Origin: a virus
Strand: one strand, 5' to 3'
Virus record (IMG/VR): IMGVR_UViG_3300032265_000097
Span: 1 to 27,273 of that record
DNA length: 27,273 nt
The notes beneath the pieces were generated by a model. The model worked only from the letters and a program-made list of their open reading frames with translations, was not told the origin of the DNA and did no database searches. The translations under genes and the position numbers were made by a program. Position 1 is the first letter of the stretch; the number at the start of each line of letters is the position of its first letter. Below are positions 1 through 7,430 of the stretch, piece after piece.

Positions 1-231
1 GCGCTGCGGGATGCTGGCGCTTACGTTTGGATTATTGGTCTACCTGTTGACCTTTTAGTGGGTTACAAAGGCCACACGTTTCTGGTAGAGGTTAAAAATG
101 GCCCTCAGAAGCGTTTAACGGGCTTACAAGCAGACTTTTTTGAAAGTTGGGTTGGAGGTACGTTGGCAAGGATTGACAGCCCTGAAGCGGCTTTAAGAAT
201 GTTGGGGGCAATCGGTGAAATACGACCTTGA
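1..231 (+). CDS. Partial PD-(D/E)XK / VRR-NUC-like nuclease, 3' end
   Basis: The frame is open from base 1 to a TGA at 229-231, giving 76 residues with no start inside the window. The visible part has a nuclease-like layout: Asp17 in PVDLLVG, then the E-x-K of FLVEVKNG (Glu30, Lys32), then LTGLQADFF with Gln43. This is the order of catalytic residues in small phage VRR-NUC or Holliday-junction-resolvase-like enzymes, which cut branched or recombining DNA. The 3' end overlaps the ninB-like gene by 17 nt, suggesting coupling in a recombination operon. The N-terminus is missing, so the exact family is uncertain. Confidence 0.7.
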   Translation, partial: ALRDAGAYVWIIGLPVDLLVGYKGHTFLVEVKNGPQKRLTGLQADFFESWVGGTLARIDSPEAALRMLGAIGEIRP

Positions 232-625
232 CAACGAAGCCCAGGCTTTAGCCTTAATGCGTAGTCTTTGGCCCAAGATCAAAGATGCGTTAAACGCTGG
301 CAGACAGCTCACGCTAGAGATCAAACCAGCATCTAAAACTAGGCGGCAGGAAGAAAAATATCATGCAATTATTGGTGAGATTGCCAGACAAGCGCAGCAC
401 ATGGGTGCAACGTGGGACGCTGAGACATGGAAAAGGTTGCTTGTGGACAAATATTGCCGAGAAATCGGTTTAAACAGTCAAATAATGGCCAACTTGGAAA
501 ATGATGCAATTATTCAATTGGGTGTACAGACCCGCAAATTCACAAAAGAACAGGCCAGCGAGTTTGTAGAATTCTTACTGGCTTGGTCAGCAGAAAATGG
601 AGTAACAATCAATGAAATGTCCTAA
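215..625 (+). CDS. ninB: NinB-family recombination protein (lambda Orf-like)
   Basis: This 136-aa protein starts at a GTG (215) inside the end of the nuclease gene. It resembles NinB/Orf, the lambda recombination mediator that binds ssDNA and SSB and can stand in for RecFOR. The recognisable part is residues 30-80: RQLTLEIKP, then the region with RRQEEKYHAIIGEIARQ, then WDAETWKRLLVDKY, which parallels the lambda segment with conserved W-x-D-A-E-[ST]-W-K. The length is typical for the family (about 140 aa). It sits between a nuclease and a DUF1364-like gene, the usual nin-region company. The assignment rests on motif recognition by eye. Confidence 0.82.
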   Translation: MKYDLDNEAQALALMRSLWPKIKDALNAGRQLTLEIKPASKTRRQEEKYHAIIGEIARQAQHMGATWDAETWKRLLVDKYCREIGLNSQIMANLENDAIIQLGVQTRKFTKEQASEFVEFLLAWSAENGVTINEMS

Positions 626-776
626 ATGTGCGGCTGCAACAGACGTAAAACACACAAAAGACGGTATTCGTACAAGAGAGTGCTTTAACGAACACACTTT
701 CAAGACGCAAGAAATCGTGATAACAGAGCCAAAGTTGAAGCGCGATTGGAAAAAAAACCGTGATACCAAAATATAA
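612..776 (+). CDS. Small zinc-ribbon protein (54 aa)
   Basis: ATG at 612 lies inside the 3' end of the ninB-like gene (14-nt overlap), and the TAA at 774-776 lies inside the next gene (17-nt overlap), so it fits exactly into a chain of coupled genes. The protein begins MKCPKC and has a second pair, Cys24 and His28 (ECFNEH), followed by TFKTQE. This is the Cys2-Cys/His pattern of the NrdR N-terminal and Ogr-like zinc ribbons that phages often carry as stand-alone proteins. The C-terminus is rich in Lys and Arg. The likely role is DNA or RNA binding, possibly in transcription control; the target is unknown. Confidence 0.72.
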   Translation: MKCPKCAAATDVKHTKDGIRTRECFNEHTFKTQEIVITEPKLKRDWKKNRDTKI

Positions 777-1059
777 CTACTTTAGAAGCAAAAAGCACCT
801 GATGAACGTGGCAGACCTGCCTTGCCAGAATTGCTACATTGAAGGCCAGACCCAGGCGGCACATTCAAACTGGGCTGAACACGGCAAAGGACGGGGAATC
901 AAGGCCAGCGACGAATACACGGCGGCACTATGCCAAACTTGCCACACAGAGTTAGACCAAGGCTCACATCTATCCAAAGATCAAAGAAGACAGATGTGGG
1001 ATAGAGCCTATGAAAGAACAAAAGAAAGATTAAAAGAACAAAATCTATGGATTTCGTAA
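760..1059 (+). CDS. DUF1364-like HNH-type nuclease
   Basis: This 99-aa protein starts with GTG at 760, overlapping the zinc-ribbon gene. It has the Cys/His arrangement of DUF1364 proteins: PCQNC near residue 24, AAHSNWAEHGKG (conserved His then Gly-rich turn), and LCQTCHTELDQG around residues 58-69. Lambdoid phages carry these HNH/treble-clef proteins next to nin genes, and they are thought to be nucleases acting in recombination. The C-terminal third is a charged helix rich in Lys, Arg and Glu. No biochemical function is established from the sequence alone. A tiny ORF (1047-1154) overlaps its stop. Confidence 0.68.
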   Translation: MIPKYNYFRSKKHLMNVADLPCQNCYIEGQTQAAHSNWAEHGKGRGIKASDEYTAALCQTCHTELDQGSHLSKDQRRQMWDRAYERTKERLKEQNLWIS

Positions 1060-1154
1060 GAGCTGTTAAGCCAGCATTCGAGGATGTTTCTTTAGGGAAT
1101 TTTCTGGCTTTCTGCCCTATTAAGACGAGACCAAATCGAGGCTCTTACATCTAA
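1047..1154 (+). CDS. Possible 35-aa ORF overlapping the DUF1364 gene
   Basis: ATG at 1047 is 13 nt inside the preceding gene and the frame runs to TAA at 1152-1154. The product begins MDFVRAVKP and ends RGSYI. The overlapping start is typical of this operon, but I recognise no family, and no strong Shine-Dalgarno sequence is visible beyond the A-rich stretch. It could be a real small protein, the N-terminal remnant of a longer gene (several stops follow closely), or chance. Confidence 0.3.
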   Translation: MDFVRAVKPAFEDVSLGNFLAFCPIKTRPNRGSYI

Positions 1155-1347
1155 TAATAAAGCATTACTCTCGGAGAAGCTGACTCCCATCTTCACGTAG
1201 ATAGAGTAAAGACTAATGGAAGGATAGATAGGATGACTATTTGCATGACAACACAAAACAAAAAAGAAAAAAATTAGATGAATAGACGCTTGAAACACTT
1301 TTCAGCGACAATCTGCATTATTACGCACACGCGCATTAGGGAAAACC
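1155..1347 (+). other. Gap before the terminase operon; possible tiny ORFs, no clear promoter
   Basis: This is the largest stretch without a firm gene. It is purine-rich and separates the recombination genes from the late (packaging) genes, so a late promoter or antitermination target would be expected here. The best -35-like element, TTGAAA near 1290, has only a poor -10 (CATTAT) at a 20-nt spacing, so I do not call a promoter. Two overlapping short ORFs are present: 1233-1286 (17 codons after a GGAAGGA-like site) and 1278-1373 (31 codons, running out of frame into terS). Neither has a recognisable product; either could be a leader peptide or chance. Confidence 0.3.
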
Positions 1348-1854
1348 ATGACGGCATTACTTCACCCACTTGATCGCCCGAAGATGGGCAGACCGCTGCT
1401 TTATCCATTGACTAACCCTTGCTGGCAGAGGATTGTTGACGGGATATCTGCGGGCAAGAGCTTAACCAGCGTCTTGAAGGAAGATGGGATGCCTAGTTAT
1501 CGCTTGGCTAGGAACATGATTTCTGACAACGTAGAGTTCCGCGCCATGTATGAGAAGGCCGTGGAGGATAGGGCTGACAAGCTGGCAGAGGAAATCATTG
1601 AGCTATCAGATGCGGAGATGCCTGAAGGACTAAGGGGTCCGGAAGCTAGTGCCTGGGTGCAGCAAAAGCGCCTACAAGTGGATGCGAGGAAGTGGGTGGC
1701 CAGTAAGCTCAAGCCTAGGACGTATGGCGATAAGATAGACGTGAGTGTGACTGACGCACGTATCAGCGTGATAGACGCCATTACCGAGGCACAATCAAGG
1801 GTAACATTCGACAAGACCAACGCCACAGATGTCACGCCCAAGAATGGCCAATGA
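1348..1854 (+). CDS. Terminase small subunit
   Basis: This 168-aa protein recognises the packaging site on phage DNA and hands it to the large subunit. The family signature is the C-terminal segment QVDARKWVASKLKPRTYGDK (near residues 110-129), common in phage small terminases. The N-terminal half holds a helix-turn-helix-like region (ISAGKSLTSVLKEDGMPS) suited to DNA binding, and the middle is an acidic helix (ADKLAEEIIELSDAE). P22 gp3 is a similar 162 aa. The ATG at 1348 has AGGG six bases upstream. The large subunit follows at 2392 after one unknown gene, an insertion not seen in P22. Confidence 0.87.
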   Translation: MTALLHPLDRPKMGRPLLYPLTNPCWQRIVDGISAGKSLTSVLKEDGMPSYRLARNMISDNVEFRAMYEKAVEDRADKLAEEIIELSDAEMPEGLRGPEASAWVQQKRLQVDARKWVASKLKPRTYGDKIDVSVTDARISVIDAITEAQSRVTFDKTNATDVTPKNGQ

Positions 1855-1876
1855 CCCATCTGGTCGATGGGGGGGG
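1855..1876 (+). other. Hairpin plus G8 run directly after the small terminase stop
   Basis: CCCATC (1855-1860), a 5-nt loop, then GATGGG (1866-1871) form a perfect 6-bp inverted repeat starting at the base after the terS stop. The right arm continues into eight consecutive Gs (1869-1876). There is no T-run, so it is not a standard terminator. It may shape mRNA processing between the terminase genes or belong to a packaging-initiation region, which in P22 lies inside the small-terminase gene. Function is not shown. Confidence 0.4.
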
Positions 1877-1945
1877 TAGGGCCGAGAAGGGAAAGGTCAC
1901 AGGAACGGTGGACCCGTGAACAAAATTTATTTTTTTGAGGTAAAA

Positions 1946-2374
1946 ATGGCAACCAATGCTTTAGCCCCGTATGCAAGTCGAATGAATGCTTTGGCTCCTG
2001 CGCCTTATGCTGCGATCACGGATTTTGACAAATATGCAAAATTGACTAGCGACAATGAGAACTTAAAAGTTGACTTTAAGCCTTTGAACTTTGATTTGTT
2101 GATGAAGTCTGGTGCTTTGAGGGTAACGCATAGGGGGTTGGATGAGGGGTATGACCCAGACCCAAAGGCTGGTTTTTCAATTGTGTCTGCTTACAACGAT
2201 GCTATTGGTCCGCAGACAAGGGGATGGAAGGACAATCCTACGGCTTTGCCTGTGGTTAAAGAAATGATGACTGCGCGCCCTGCGGACATTGGAGCGCATA
2301 AATATATGCAGATTGTTCAATCGGCGAGGGACATGGGTTTAACAGACGCTGAAATTTTTGATTTGAAAAAATAA
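1946..2374 (+). CDS. Hypothetical protein between the terminase genes
   Basis: The product is 142 aa with no family I recognise. It starts MATNALAPYASRMNALAPAPYAA, with a repeated NALAP motif at residues 4-8 and 14-18; this motif recurs at the very C-terminus of the 680-aa protein (QNALAP). I chose ATG 1946 because GAGG (1937-1940) lies five bases upstream; the in-frame GTG at 1916 lacks such a site. The body is mixed charged sequence ending MGLTDAEIFDLKK, without membrane segments or Cys motifs. Its position between terS and terL suggests a virion-assembly or packaging accessory role, but that is only context. Confidence 0.65.
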   Translation: MATNALAPYASRMNALAPAPYAAITDFDKYAKLTSDNENLKVDFKPLNFDLLMKSGALRVTHRGLDEGYDPDPKAGFSIVSAYNDAIGPQTRGWKDNPTALPVVKEMMTARPADIGAHKYMQIVQSARDMGLTDAEIFDLKK

Positions 2375-2391
2375 TTGCGTAAAGGCTGTTA

Positions 2392-3915
2392 ATGCAAACC
2401 CCAATCTATAAATCGGAAGAAGAACAAAAGCTAATGGTTGAGCTGTGGTCGCCTGCGATTGCGGATGATCCTGAATCGTTTGTGTTGTTTGCTTTCCCTT
2501 GGGGGTTAAAAAATACACCTTTGGCTAATTTTTCTGGTCCAAGAAAGTGGCAAAGAGAAGTCCTGAGGGATATTACGGCTCACATTAAGAAACAAAAAGG
2601 ATTAGTTGATTACGAAACAATACGAATGGCTGTGTCGTCTGGCCGAGGAATTGGTAAGTCTGCGCTAGTTTCTTGGCTTATTCTGTGGATGCTGACAACT
2701 AGGATTGGCGGCTCTGTTGTCGTTTCGGCCAACAGCGAAAATCAGTTGCGTTCGGTTACATGGGCTGAATTGACTAAATGGGCGGCTATGCTCATAAATA
2801 GTCATTGGTGGGAGATTTCGGCGACAAAGTTAATTCCTGCGCAGTGGTTGACTGAATTGGTAGAGCGTGATTTGAAGAAGGGTACGCGCTACTGGGCATG
2901 TGAGGGCAAGCTGTGGAGTGCTGAAAATCCTGATTCTTATGCTGGTGTGCACAACCAAGACGGCATGATGTTAATTTTTGACGAATCTAGCGGTATTCCT
3001 AACCCGATTTGGGAGGTGGGTGCTGGATTCTTTACTGAAAACACACCAGACCGCTATTGGTTTGCGTTTTCTAACCCACGTAGAAACGAAGGCTACTTCT
3101 TTGAGTGTTTTCATGCCAAACGGGACTTTTGGACGTCAAAAATTGTTGACGCTAGAACTGTGGAAGACACAGACAAGTCTATTTATTCCCAAATTATTGC
3201 GGAATACGGAGAAGATTCAAGCCAAGCCAAAGTTGAGGTTTACGGAGAATTCCCGTCCGCAGGAGAAGATCAATTTATCTCTCCGATGATTGTGGACGAC
3301 GCTATGAGCCGCCCAAAATGGAAAGATTTAACTGCGCCGATTATTGTGGGGGTTGATCCAGCTAGGGGTGGGGCTGACTCTACCGTGATTGCTGTCAGAC
3401 AAGGACGGGACATTGTTTCTATAAAACGCTATAAGGGCGAAGACACAATGGAAATCGTTGGTAGGGTGATTGAGGCTATTGAAGAATTTAAACCTACGCT
3501 TACCGTAATTGACGAAGGCGGCTTGGGGTACGGGATATTGGATCGATTGACTGAGCAGCGATACAAAGTTAGGGGCGTTAATTTTGGAAACAAAGCAAAA
3601 CAACCACAGGCATTTGGAAATAAACGCGCTGAAATGTGGAATGATATGAGGAATTGGTTAAAATCTGCTAGTATTCCGACTGATAGACAATTAAAAGCCG
3701 ACTTGACTGGGCCGACAAAAAAACCAAATTCGTCAGGTACGATATTTTTAGAAGGCAAAAAAGAAATGAAAGCTCGAGGTCTTGCATCACCTGATGCTGC
3801 TGATGCAATTGCTGTAACTTTTGCTTTCCCCGTGGCGCATAGGTCATACACAGAAGTTGCTAGACGTATTGTGGCTGATCGCAGTACCGTAGCAACTGGA
3901 TGGATGGGAGCTTAA
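2392..3915 (+). CDS. Terminase large subunit (ATPase-nuclease)
   Basis: This 507-aa motor pumps DNA into the procapsid through the portal and cuts it at the start and end of packaging. ATPase motifs: Walker A SGRGIGKSA (residues 83-91, Lys89), Walker B MMLIFDE (192-198, Asp197-Glu198) and a coupling-type motif FAFSNPRR (224-231). The RNase H-like nuclease domain has its acidic triad in VGVDPARGG (Asp322), TVIDEGG (Asp374) and SPDAADA (Asp468/Asp471). Size is close to P22 gp2 (499 aa). It is followed one base later by a small basic ORF. Confidence 0.96.
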   Translation: MQTPIYKSEEEQKLMVELWSPAIADDPESFVLFAFPWGLKNTPLANFSGPRKWQREVLRDITAHIKKQKGLVDYETIRMAVSSGRGIGKSALVSWLILWMLTTRIGGSVVVSANSENQLRSVTWAELTKWAAMLINSHWWEISATKLIPAQWLTELVERDLKKGTRYWACEGKLWSAENPDSYAGVHNQDGMMLIFDESSGIPNPIWEVGAGFFTENTPDRYWFAFSNPRRNEGYFFECFHAKRDFWTSKIVDARTVEDTDKSIYSQIIAEYGEDSSQAKVEVYGEFPSAGEDQFISPMIVDDAMSRPKWKDLTAPIIVGVDPARGGADSTVIAVRQGRDIVSIKRYKGEDTMEIVGRVIEAIEEFKPTLTVIDEGGLGYGILDRLTEQRYKVRGVNFGNKAKQPQAFGNKRAEMWNDMRNWLKSASIPTDRQLKADLTGPTKKPNSSGTIFLEGKKEMKARGLASPDAADAIAVTFAFPVAHRSYTEVARRIVADRSTVATGWMGA

Positions 3916-3916
3916 A

Positions 3917-4177
3917 ATGGCTACAAAAAAGAATGTTTCATTATCTGTAGGCCGAGGCGAAAAGTTGCCCGTTAGCAAGGGTGCTGGTTTGACTGCCAAA
4001 GGGCGAGAAAAGTACAACCGCGAAACTGGCTCAAATCTAAAAGCGCCAGCACCTAATCCTAAAACGAAGGCAGACCAAGGACGCAAAGATTCATTTTGCG
4101 CGAGAATGGGTGCAGTAGCCGCCAACGCCAAGGATGGCGAACGCGCTAAAGCAGCTCTTAAACGATGGAAGTGTTGA
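3917..4177 (+). CDS. Small basic phage protein (DUF6321-like)
   Basis: An 86-aa protein beginning one base after the large-terminase stop, with net charge of roughly +15. The central SKGAGLTAKGREKYNRETGS and C-terminal FCARMGAV...RAKAALKRWKC are features I associate with DUF6321, a family of small phage proteins of unknown function usually found between terminase and portal. It has two Cys (one in FCARM and one at the last residue), no membrane segment, and looks largely disordered. Nucleic-acid binding is plausible from charge only. Confidence 0.7.
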   Translation: MATKKNVSLSVGRGEKLPVSKGAGLTAKGREKYNRETGSNLKAPAPNPKTKADQGRKDSFCARMGAVAANAKDGERAKAALKRWKC

Positions 4178-4178
4178 T

Positions 4179-4334
4179 ATGGCCACCAAACCTGGACTTT
4201 ACGCAAACATTCACGCCAAACAAGAACGCATCAAAGCTGGTTCTGGCGAGAAGATGAACAAAGTGGGCAGCAAAAACGCTCCAACTGCCAAAGATTTTAA
4301 AGATTCTGCCAAAACTGCGAGGAAAGGCAAGTGA
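4179..4334 (+). CDS. Lys-rich 51-aa hypothetical protein
   Basis: ATG 4179 follows the previous stop by one base, with GGAAG about eight bases upstream; an upstream in-frame start at 4134 lies inside the preceding gene and is less likely. The protein has about 11 Lys and 2 Arg in 51 residues and reads MATKPGLYANIHAKQERIKA with GSGEKMNKVGSKNAPTAKDF following. Similar tiny proteins occur next to terminases in environmental phages; none that I know of has a defined function. It is probably unstructured and could bind nucleic acid. Confidence 0.6.
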   Translation: MATKPGLYANIHAKQERIKAGSGEKMNKVGSKNAPTAKDFKDSAKTARKGK

Positions 4335-4681
4335 TGCCTGATTTTGCAGATATTTCAGCATTTACCCCGCAAGAACAAGCGGCGCTGAATTATCATCGTT
4401 CGCATTTAATTAACAATACGTACAAGAAAAATCCGGACAAATCTTTGACCACGTTTTATGGTACTGTTGTTGATACAGACCAAGGCGCTAAAGTCATTCC
4501 AACGTATTGGGGCGGTCAAACACGTGAAGTGCCGGATGCTATGCGGTTTGCAGCGCGGTCTAACATTAATTTTCCAACTTATGCCGACGTACCAACGGCA
4601 TTAGAAGCTGAAAAGCGGATGCACGACATCATGGAGCAAGATATTGGTGCGTTTATGAAAGCAAAAAATGCCACTCGTTAA
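4334..4681 (+). CDS. Hypothetical protein, 115 aa
   Basis: The start is coupled to the previous stop (TGATG, ATG at 4334); a GTG one codon earlier is also possible. GAGGAAAGG lies about six bases upstream. The protein begins MPDFADISAFTPQEQAALNY and contains a short beta-rich middle (TFYGTVVDTDQGAKVIPTYW) and a helical C-terminus (ALEAEKRMHDIMEQDIGAFM). No catalytic motif is visible and I do not recognise a named family. It lies in the terminase-portal interval, which often holds packaging accessory genes. Confidence 0.65.
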   Translation: MPDFADISAFTPQEQAALNYHRSHLINNTYKKNPDKSLTTFYGTVVDTDQGAKVIPTYWGGQTREVPDAMRFAARSNINFPTYADVPTALEAEKRMHDIMEQDIGAFMKAKNATR

Positions 4682-4820
4682 ATCTAAATCACCTCAAGCA
4701 TTTCGCAAAAACGTGGCCGCTGAAGTAAAATCCGGCAAACCCGTGAAACAGGCAGTGGCAATAAGTTATGCTGTTAAACGGGAGGCTGAAAAGAAATCTT
4801 CTTCTCGGCGTCCCAAATAG
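4668..4820 (+). CDS. Small basic protein, 50 aa
   Basis: ATG 4668 overlaps the end of the preceding gene by 14 nt and the frame ends at TAG 4818-4820. The product is MPLVKSKSPQAFRKNVAAEV followed by KSGKPVKQAVAISYAVKRE and a Lys/Ser/Arg tail. The pattern NV..EVKSGKP.KQAVAI.Y is one I recognise from many tiny phage proteins of unknown role. Net charge is about +11. Its last 47 nt are shared, on the opposite strand, with the 3' end of the HNH endonuclease gene, so the HNH insertion may have altered its C-terminus (EKKSSSRRPK). Confidence 0.7.
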   Translation: MPLVKSKSPQAFRKNVAAEVKSGKPVKQAVAISYAVKREAEKKSSSRRPK

Positions 4821-5199
4821 ATCTCATGCGTTCCTCAATCTCAACTTTTTGGTGGGCCGCGTTTGATAACACAGCTAAGTTTTCTAGCCTGTTGTCATGC
4901 GAATCTCCATTGATATGATGAACATGCTCCCAAGACATCAATTTTCGCCCCAAGTGTTGTTCCATCAAATGACGGTGGACGCGCACTTGTTTTCCATTTA
5001 TAGTCATGGTTTTATACGTCCGTTTGGGTTTATTGGCGGGCTGAAACCGAAGACGCGAGAATTGATCAAGATGTACTTTGGCCAAACAAGACCGAGAACA
5101 ATATTTTGCTTTTTCCGCCCTGTAAGGGGGAACGTAATAAGTTACGCCGCAGCATTCACAAATTTTGTTTGTTCCAGTGGGATGTCCATAATTAGGCAT
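4774..5199 (-). CDS. HNH homing endonuclease with zinc ribbon (antisense)
   Basis: A 141-aa protein on the strand opposite to the virion genes. Residues 14-38 carry a zinc ribbon (Cys14, Cys17, Cys34, Cys38). Residues 74-116 carry the HNH core: RVHRHLMEQHLG, then EHVHHINGDSHDNRLENL with the His-His pair at 94-95, Asn103 and a late His116. This architecture is typical of free-standing phage HNH endonucleases that cut sites in related phage DNA and spread by repair. It ends head-on with the 50-aa ORF (47-nt overlap) and starts 56 bases before the portal gene. A TATACT box (5230-5235, minus strand) could be a -10, but there is no good -35. Confidence 0.88.
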   Translation of the reverse strand: MPNYGHPTGTNKICECCGVTYYVPPYRAEKAKYCSRSCLAKVHLDQFSRLRFQPANKPKRTYKTMTINGKQVRVHRHLMEQHLGRKLMSWEHVHHINGDSHDNRLENLAVLSNAAHQKVEIEERMRSIWDAEKKISFQPPV

Positions 5200-5255
5200 A
5201 CGCTATTCCAATGTAAGTTGCTATTGCGTAGTATAACCCAAAAAGGCAAAAAATA

Positions 5256-7430
5256 ATGGCTGATTACACAGGCATCGTCGCTGCAGCCAACGTGTCCGCT
5301 GGCGGCAAACCAGCAAAGTCTGATTCAGACATTCTGTCCACGGCTCGTTCGCGTCTGGATATGGCGGTTGCTGCTTTGTCTGAATCCCGTGACGACGAAA
5401 TTGACGATTTGCGCTTTTATGCTGGCTCTCCGGACAATCATTGGCAATGGCCATCAGACGTTTTAGCCACTCGCGGCGCGGTTCAGGGGCAGACCATCAA
5501 TGCTCGCCCCACATTAACCATTAACAAGTTGCCCCAACATGTGCGCCAAGTCACGAACGACATGCGCCAAAACCGCCCAGGGGCCAAGGTCATTCCCGTG
5601 GATGACAACGCCGACGTTGAAGTGGCCGACATTTTTAACGGCATGATTCGTCATATTGAGTACATCTCGGACGCTGATGTAGCTTATGACACCGCCTGTG
5701 AGAACCAAGTGTCGTACGGCGAAGGCTATATTACCTTGATGACGGAGTATTGCGACGAAAACACATTTGATCAAGACATCAAAATTGGCCGTGTTCGCAA
5801 TTCTTTCTCGGTTTACATGGACCCTATGATTCAAGACCCTACTGGCGCGGATGCCAAGTGGTGTTTTATTACTGAAGACCTAACAAAAAAAGAATACGAG
5901 CGCCAATACCCTGATGCAGCGCCAATTTCTACTTTGCAGTCCCTTGGCGTCGGTGACCAATCAATTAGCAATTGGCTTAATGAAGACACCGTGCGTATTG
6001 CCGGGTATTACTACATTGATTACGACAAAACTACGTTAAATTTGTATCCAGGTAACGCCACAGCATTTGAAGGTACGCCCGAGGACAAACAGTTGCGTGC
6101 AATGTACGGCAAGCCTAAACGCAATCGGATATCCGAACGACCACGGGTTAAATACTGCAAAATTAATGGCTACGAAATTCTTGAAGAAAAAGAATGGGCG
6201 GGCAAATGGATTCCTGTGATCCGTGTTGTGGGTAATGAATTTGAGGTGGACGGTAGGTTATATGTTAGTGGCCTTGTGCGTAACGCCAAGGATGCCCAGC
6301 GCATGTACAACTATTGGGTGTCCCAAGAGGCTGAAATGCTTGCCTTGGCTCCGAAAGCACCATTTATTGGCTATGGTGGCCAGTTTGAAGGCTACGAAGA
6401 CAAGTGGAAGACTGCTAACACCAATAACTGGCCTTATTTGGAGGTCAATCCAGACGTTACAGACGGCTCTGGAAGCATTCTTCCATTACCCCAGCGTGCC
6501 CAGCCTCCAATGGCTTCCAGCGGCTTATTGCAGGCCAAATCTGGTGCATCTGAAGACATTAAAGCTACTACCGGACAATACAACGCTTCTTTGGGTATGA
6601 CTTCCAACGAGCGTTCTGGCAAAGCTATTCTTGCGCGTCAGCGTGAAGGTGATGTTGGCACGTATCACTATGGTGACAACCTTACTCGTGCTGTGCGCCA
6701 TGTGGCTCGTCAGTTGGTTGACCTAATTCCAAAGATTTACGATACCCAGCGCATTGCCCGAATCATTGGTGAAGACGGCGAGACTAAGATGGTCAAGATC
6801 AATCCTGACCAGCCGCAGCCCGTCAACAAGATTGTCAATGAGCAGGGTATTGTGATTGAAAAGATCTACAACCCTGGCGTTGGCAAGTACGATGTGGTGG
6901 CCACAACTGGCCCAGGCTACGCAACCAAGCGCCAAGCGGCATTGGAAGCTATGGCTCAACTGTTGCAGGGTAATCCCCAACTGTGGACTGTGGCCGGCGA
7001 CTTATTTGTCAAGAACATGGATTGGCCTGGCGCACAAGAAATGGCCGCACGTTTCAAGAAAACCATTGACCCTAAATTGCTGCAAGACGGTGATGAAGAC
7101 CCAGCATTGCAAGCGGCTCAACAACAAATCCAAGCGATGGGTCAAGAGATGGAAGCCATGCACAGCATGATTACCAATGTCGGCAAGTCAATTGAGATGC
7201 AAGACCAAGAGCGCAAAGATTTTGAAGCGCAAGTTAAAGCATACGAGGCAGAAACTAAACGCATATCTGCGGTGCAAGCCAGCATGTCGCCAGAGCAGAT
7301 TCAAGACATTGTAATGGGCACGGTCCACGGCATGATCACTTCAGGCGATCTGGTTGGAGAAATGCCAGGCCGTGAACAAAATGAAATGATGCCCGAAAGT
7401 GCAGAATATCAACAAGGAATGCCACAATGA
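5256..7430 (+). CDS. Portal protein (P22 gp1-like)
   Basis: The 724-aa protein forms the dodecameric ring at one capsid vertex through which DNA enters and leaves. It is almost the same length as P22 gp1 (725 aa). Recognisable parts include DDLRFYAGSPDNHWQWP (about 50-65), INARPTLTINKLPQHVRQV, the long clip/wing region with VSYGEGYITLMTEY and FSVYMDPMIQDP, and a C-terminal helical, Gln-rich segment (about 615-690) like the P22 barrel. The ribosome site (AAAAAGG) is weak. The ATG lies 56 bases from the antisense HNH gene. Its stop overlaps the next start (ATGA). Confidence 0.94.
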   Translation: MADYTGIVAAANVSAGGKPAKSDSDILSTARSRLDMAVAALSESRDDEIDDLRFYAGSPDNHWQWPSDVLATRGAVQGQTINARPTLTINKLPQHVRQVTNDMRQNRPGAKVIPVDDNADVEVADIFNGMIRHIEYISDADVAYDTACENQVSYGEGYITLMTEYCDENTFDQDIKIGRVRNSFSVYMDPMIQDPTGADAKWCFITEDLTKKEYERQYPDAAPISTLQSLGVGDQSISNWLNEDTVRIAGYYYIDYDKTTLNLYPGNATAFEGTPEDKQLRAMYGKPKRNRISERPRVKYCKINGYEILEEKEWAGKWIPVIRVVGNEFEVDGRLYVSGLVRNAKDAQRMYNYWVSQEAEMLALAPKAPFIGYGGQFEGYEDKWKTANTNNWPYLEVNPDVTDGSGSILPLPQRAQPPMASSGLLQAKSGASEDIKATTGQYNASLGMTSNERSGKAILARQREGDVGTYHYGDNLTRAVRHVARQLVDLIPKIYDTQRIARIIGEDGETKMVKINPDQPQPVNKIVNEQGIVIEKIYNPGVGKYDVVATTGPGYATKRQAALEAMAQLLQGNPQLWTVAGDLFVKNMDWPGAQEMAARFKKTIDPKLLQDGDEDPALQAAQQQIQAMGQEMEAMHSMITNVGKSIEMQDQERKDFEAQVKAYEAETKRISAVQASMSPEQIQDIVMGTVHGMITSGDLVGEMPGREQNEMMPESAEYQQGMPQ

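Noticed and set aside
1916-1945. GTG start at 1916 for the gene after terS
   Set aside because: The ATG at 1946 has GAGG five bases upstream, and the extra ten residues (MNKIYFFEVK) are simply the translated ribosome-site region.
1497-1976. 159-aa minus-strand frame opposite terS
   Set aside because: It has no domain, is Ser/Leu-rich in shadow fashion, and overlaps the confident terS gene completely.
5230-5258. Minus-strand promoter for the HNH gene (TATACT at 5230-5235)
   Set aside because: The -10 is good but the -35 position reads CATTAT, with no TTGACA-like sequence at 16-18 bases, so it is mentioned only as a possibility.
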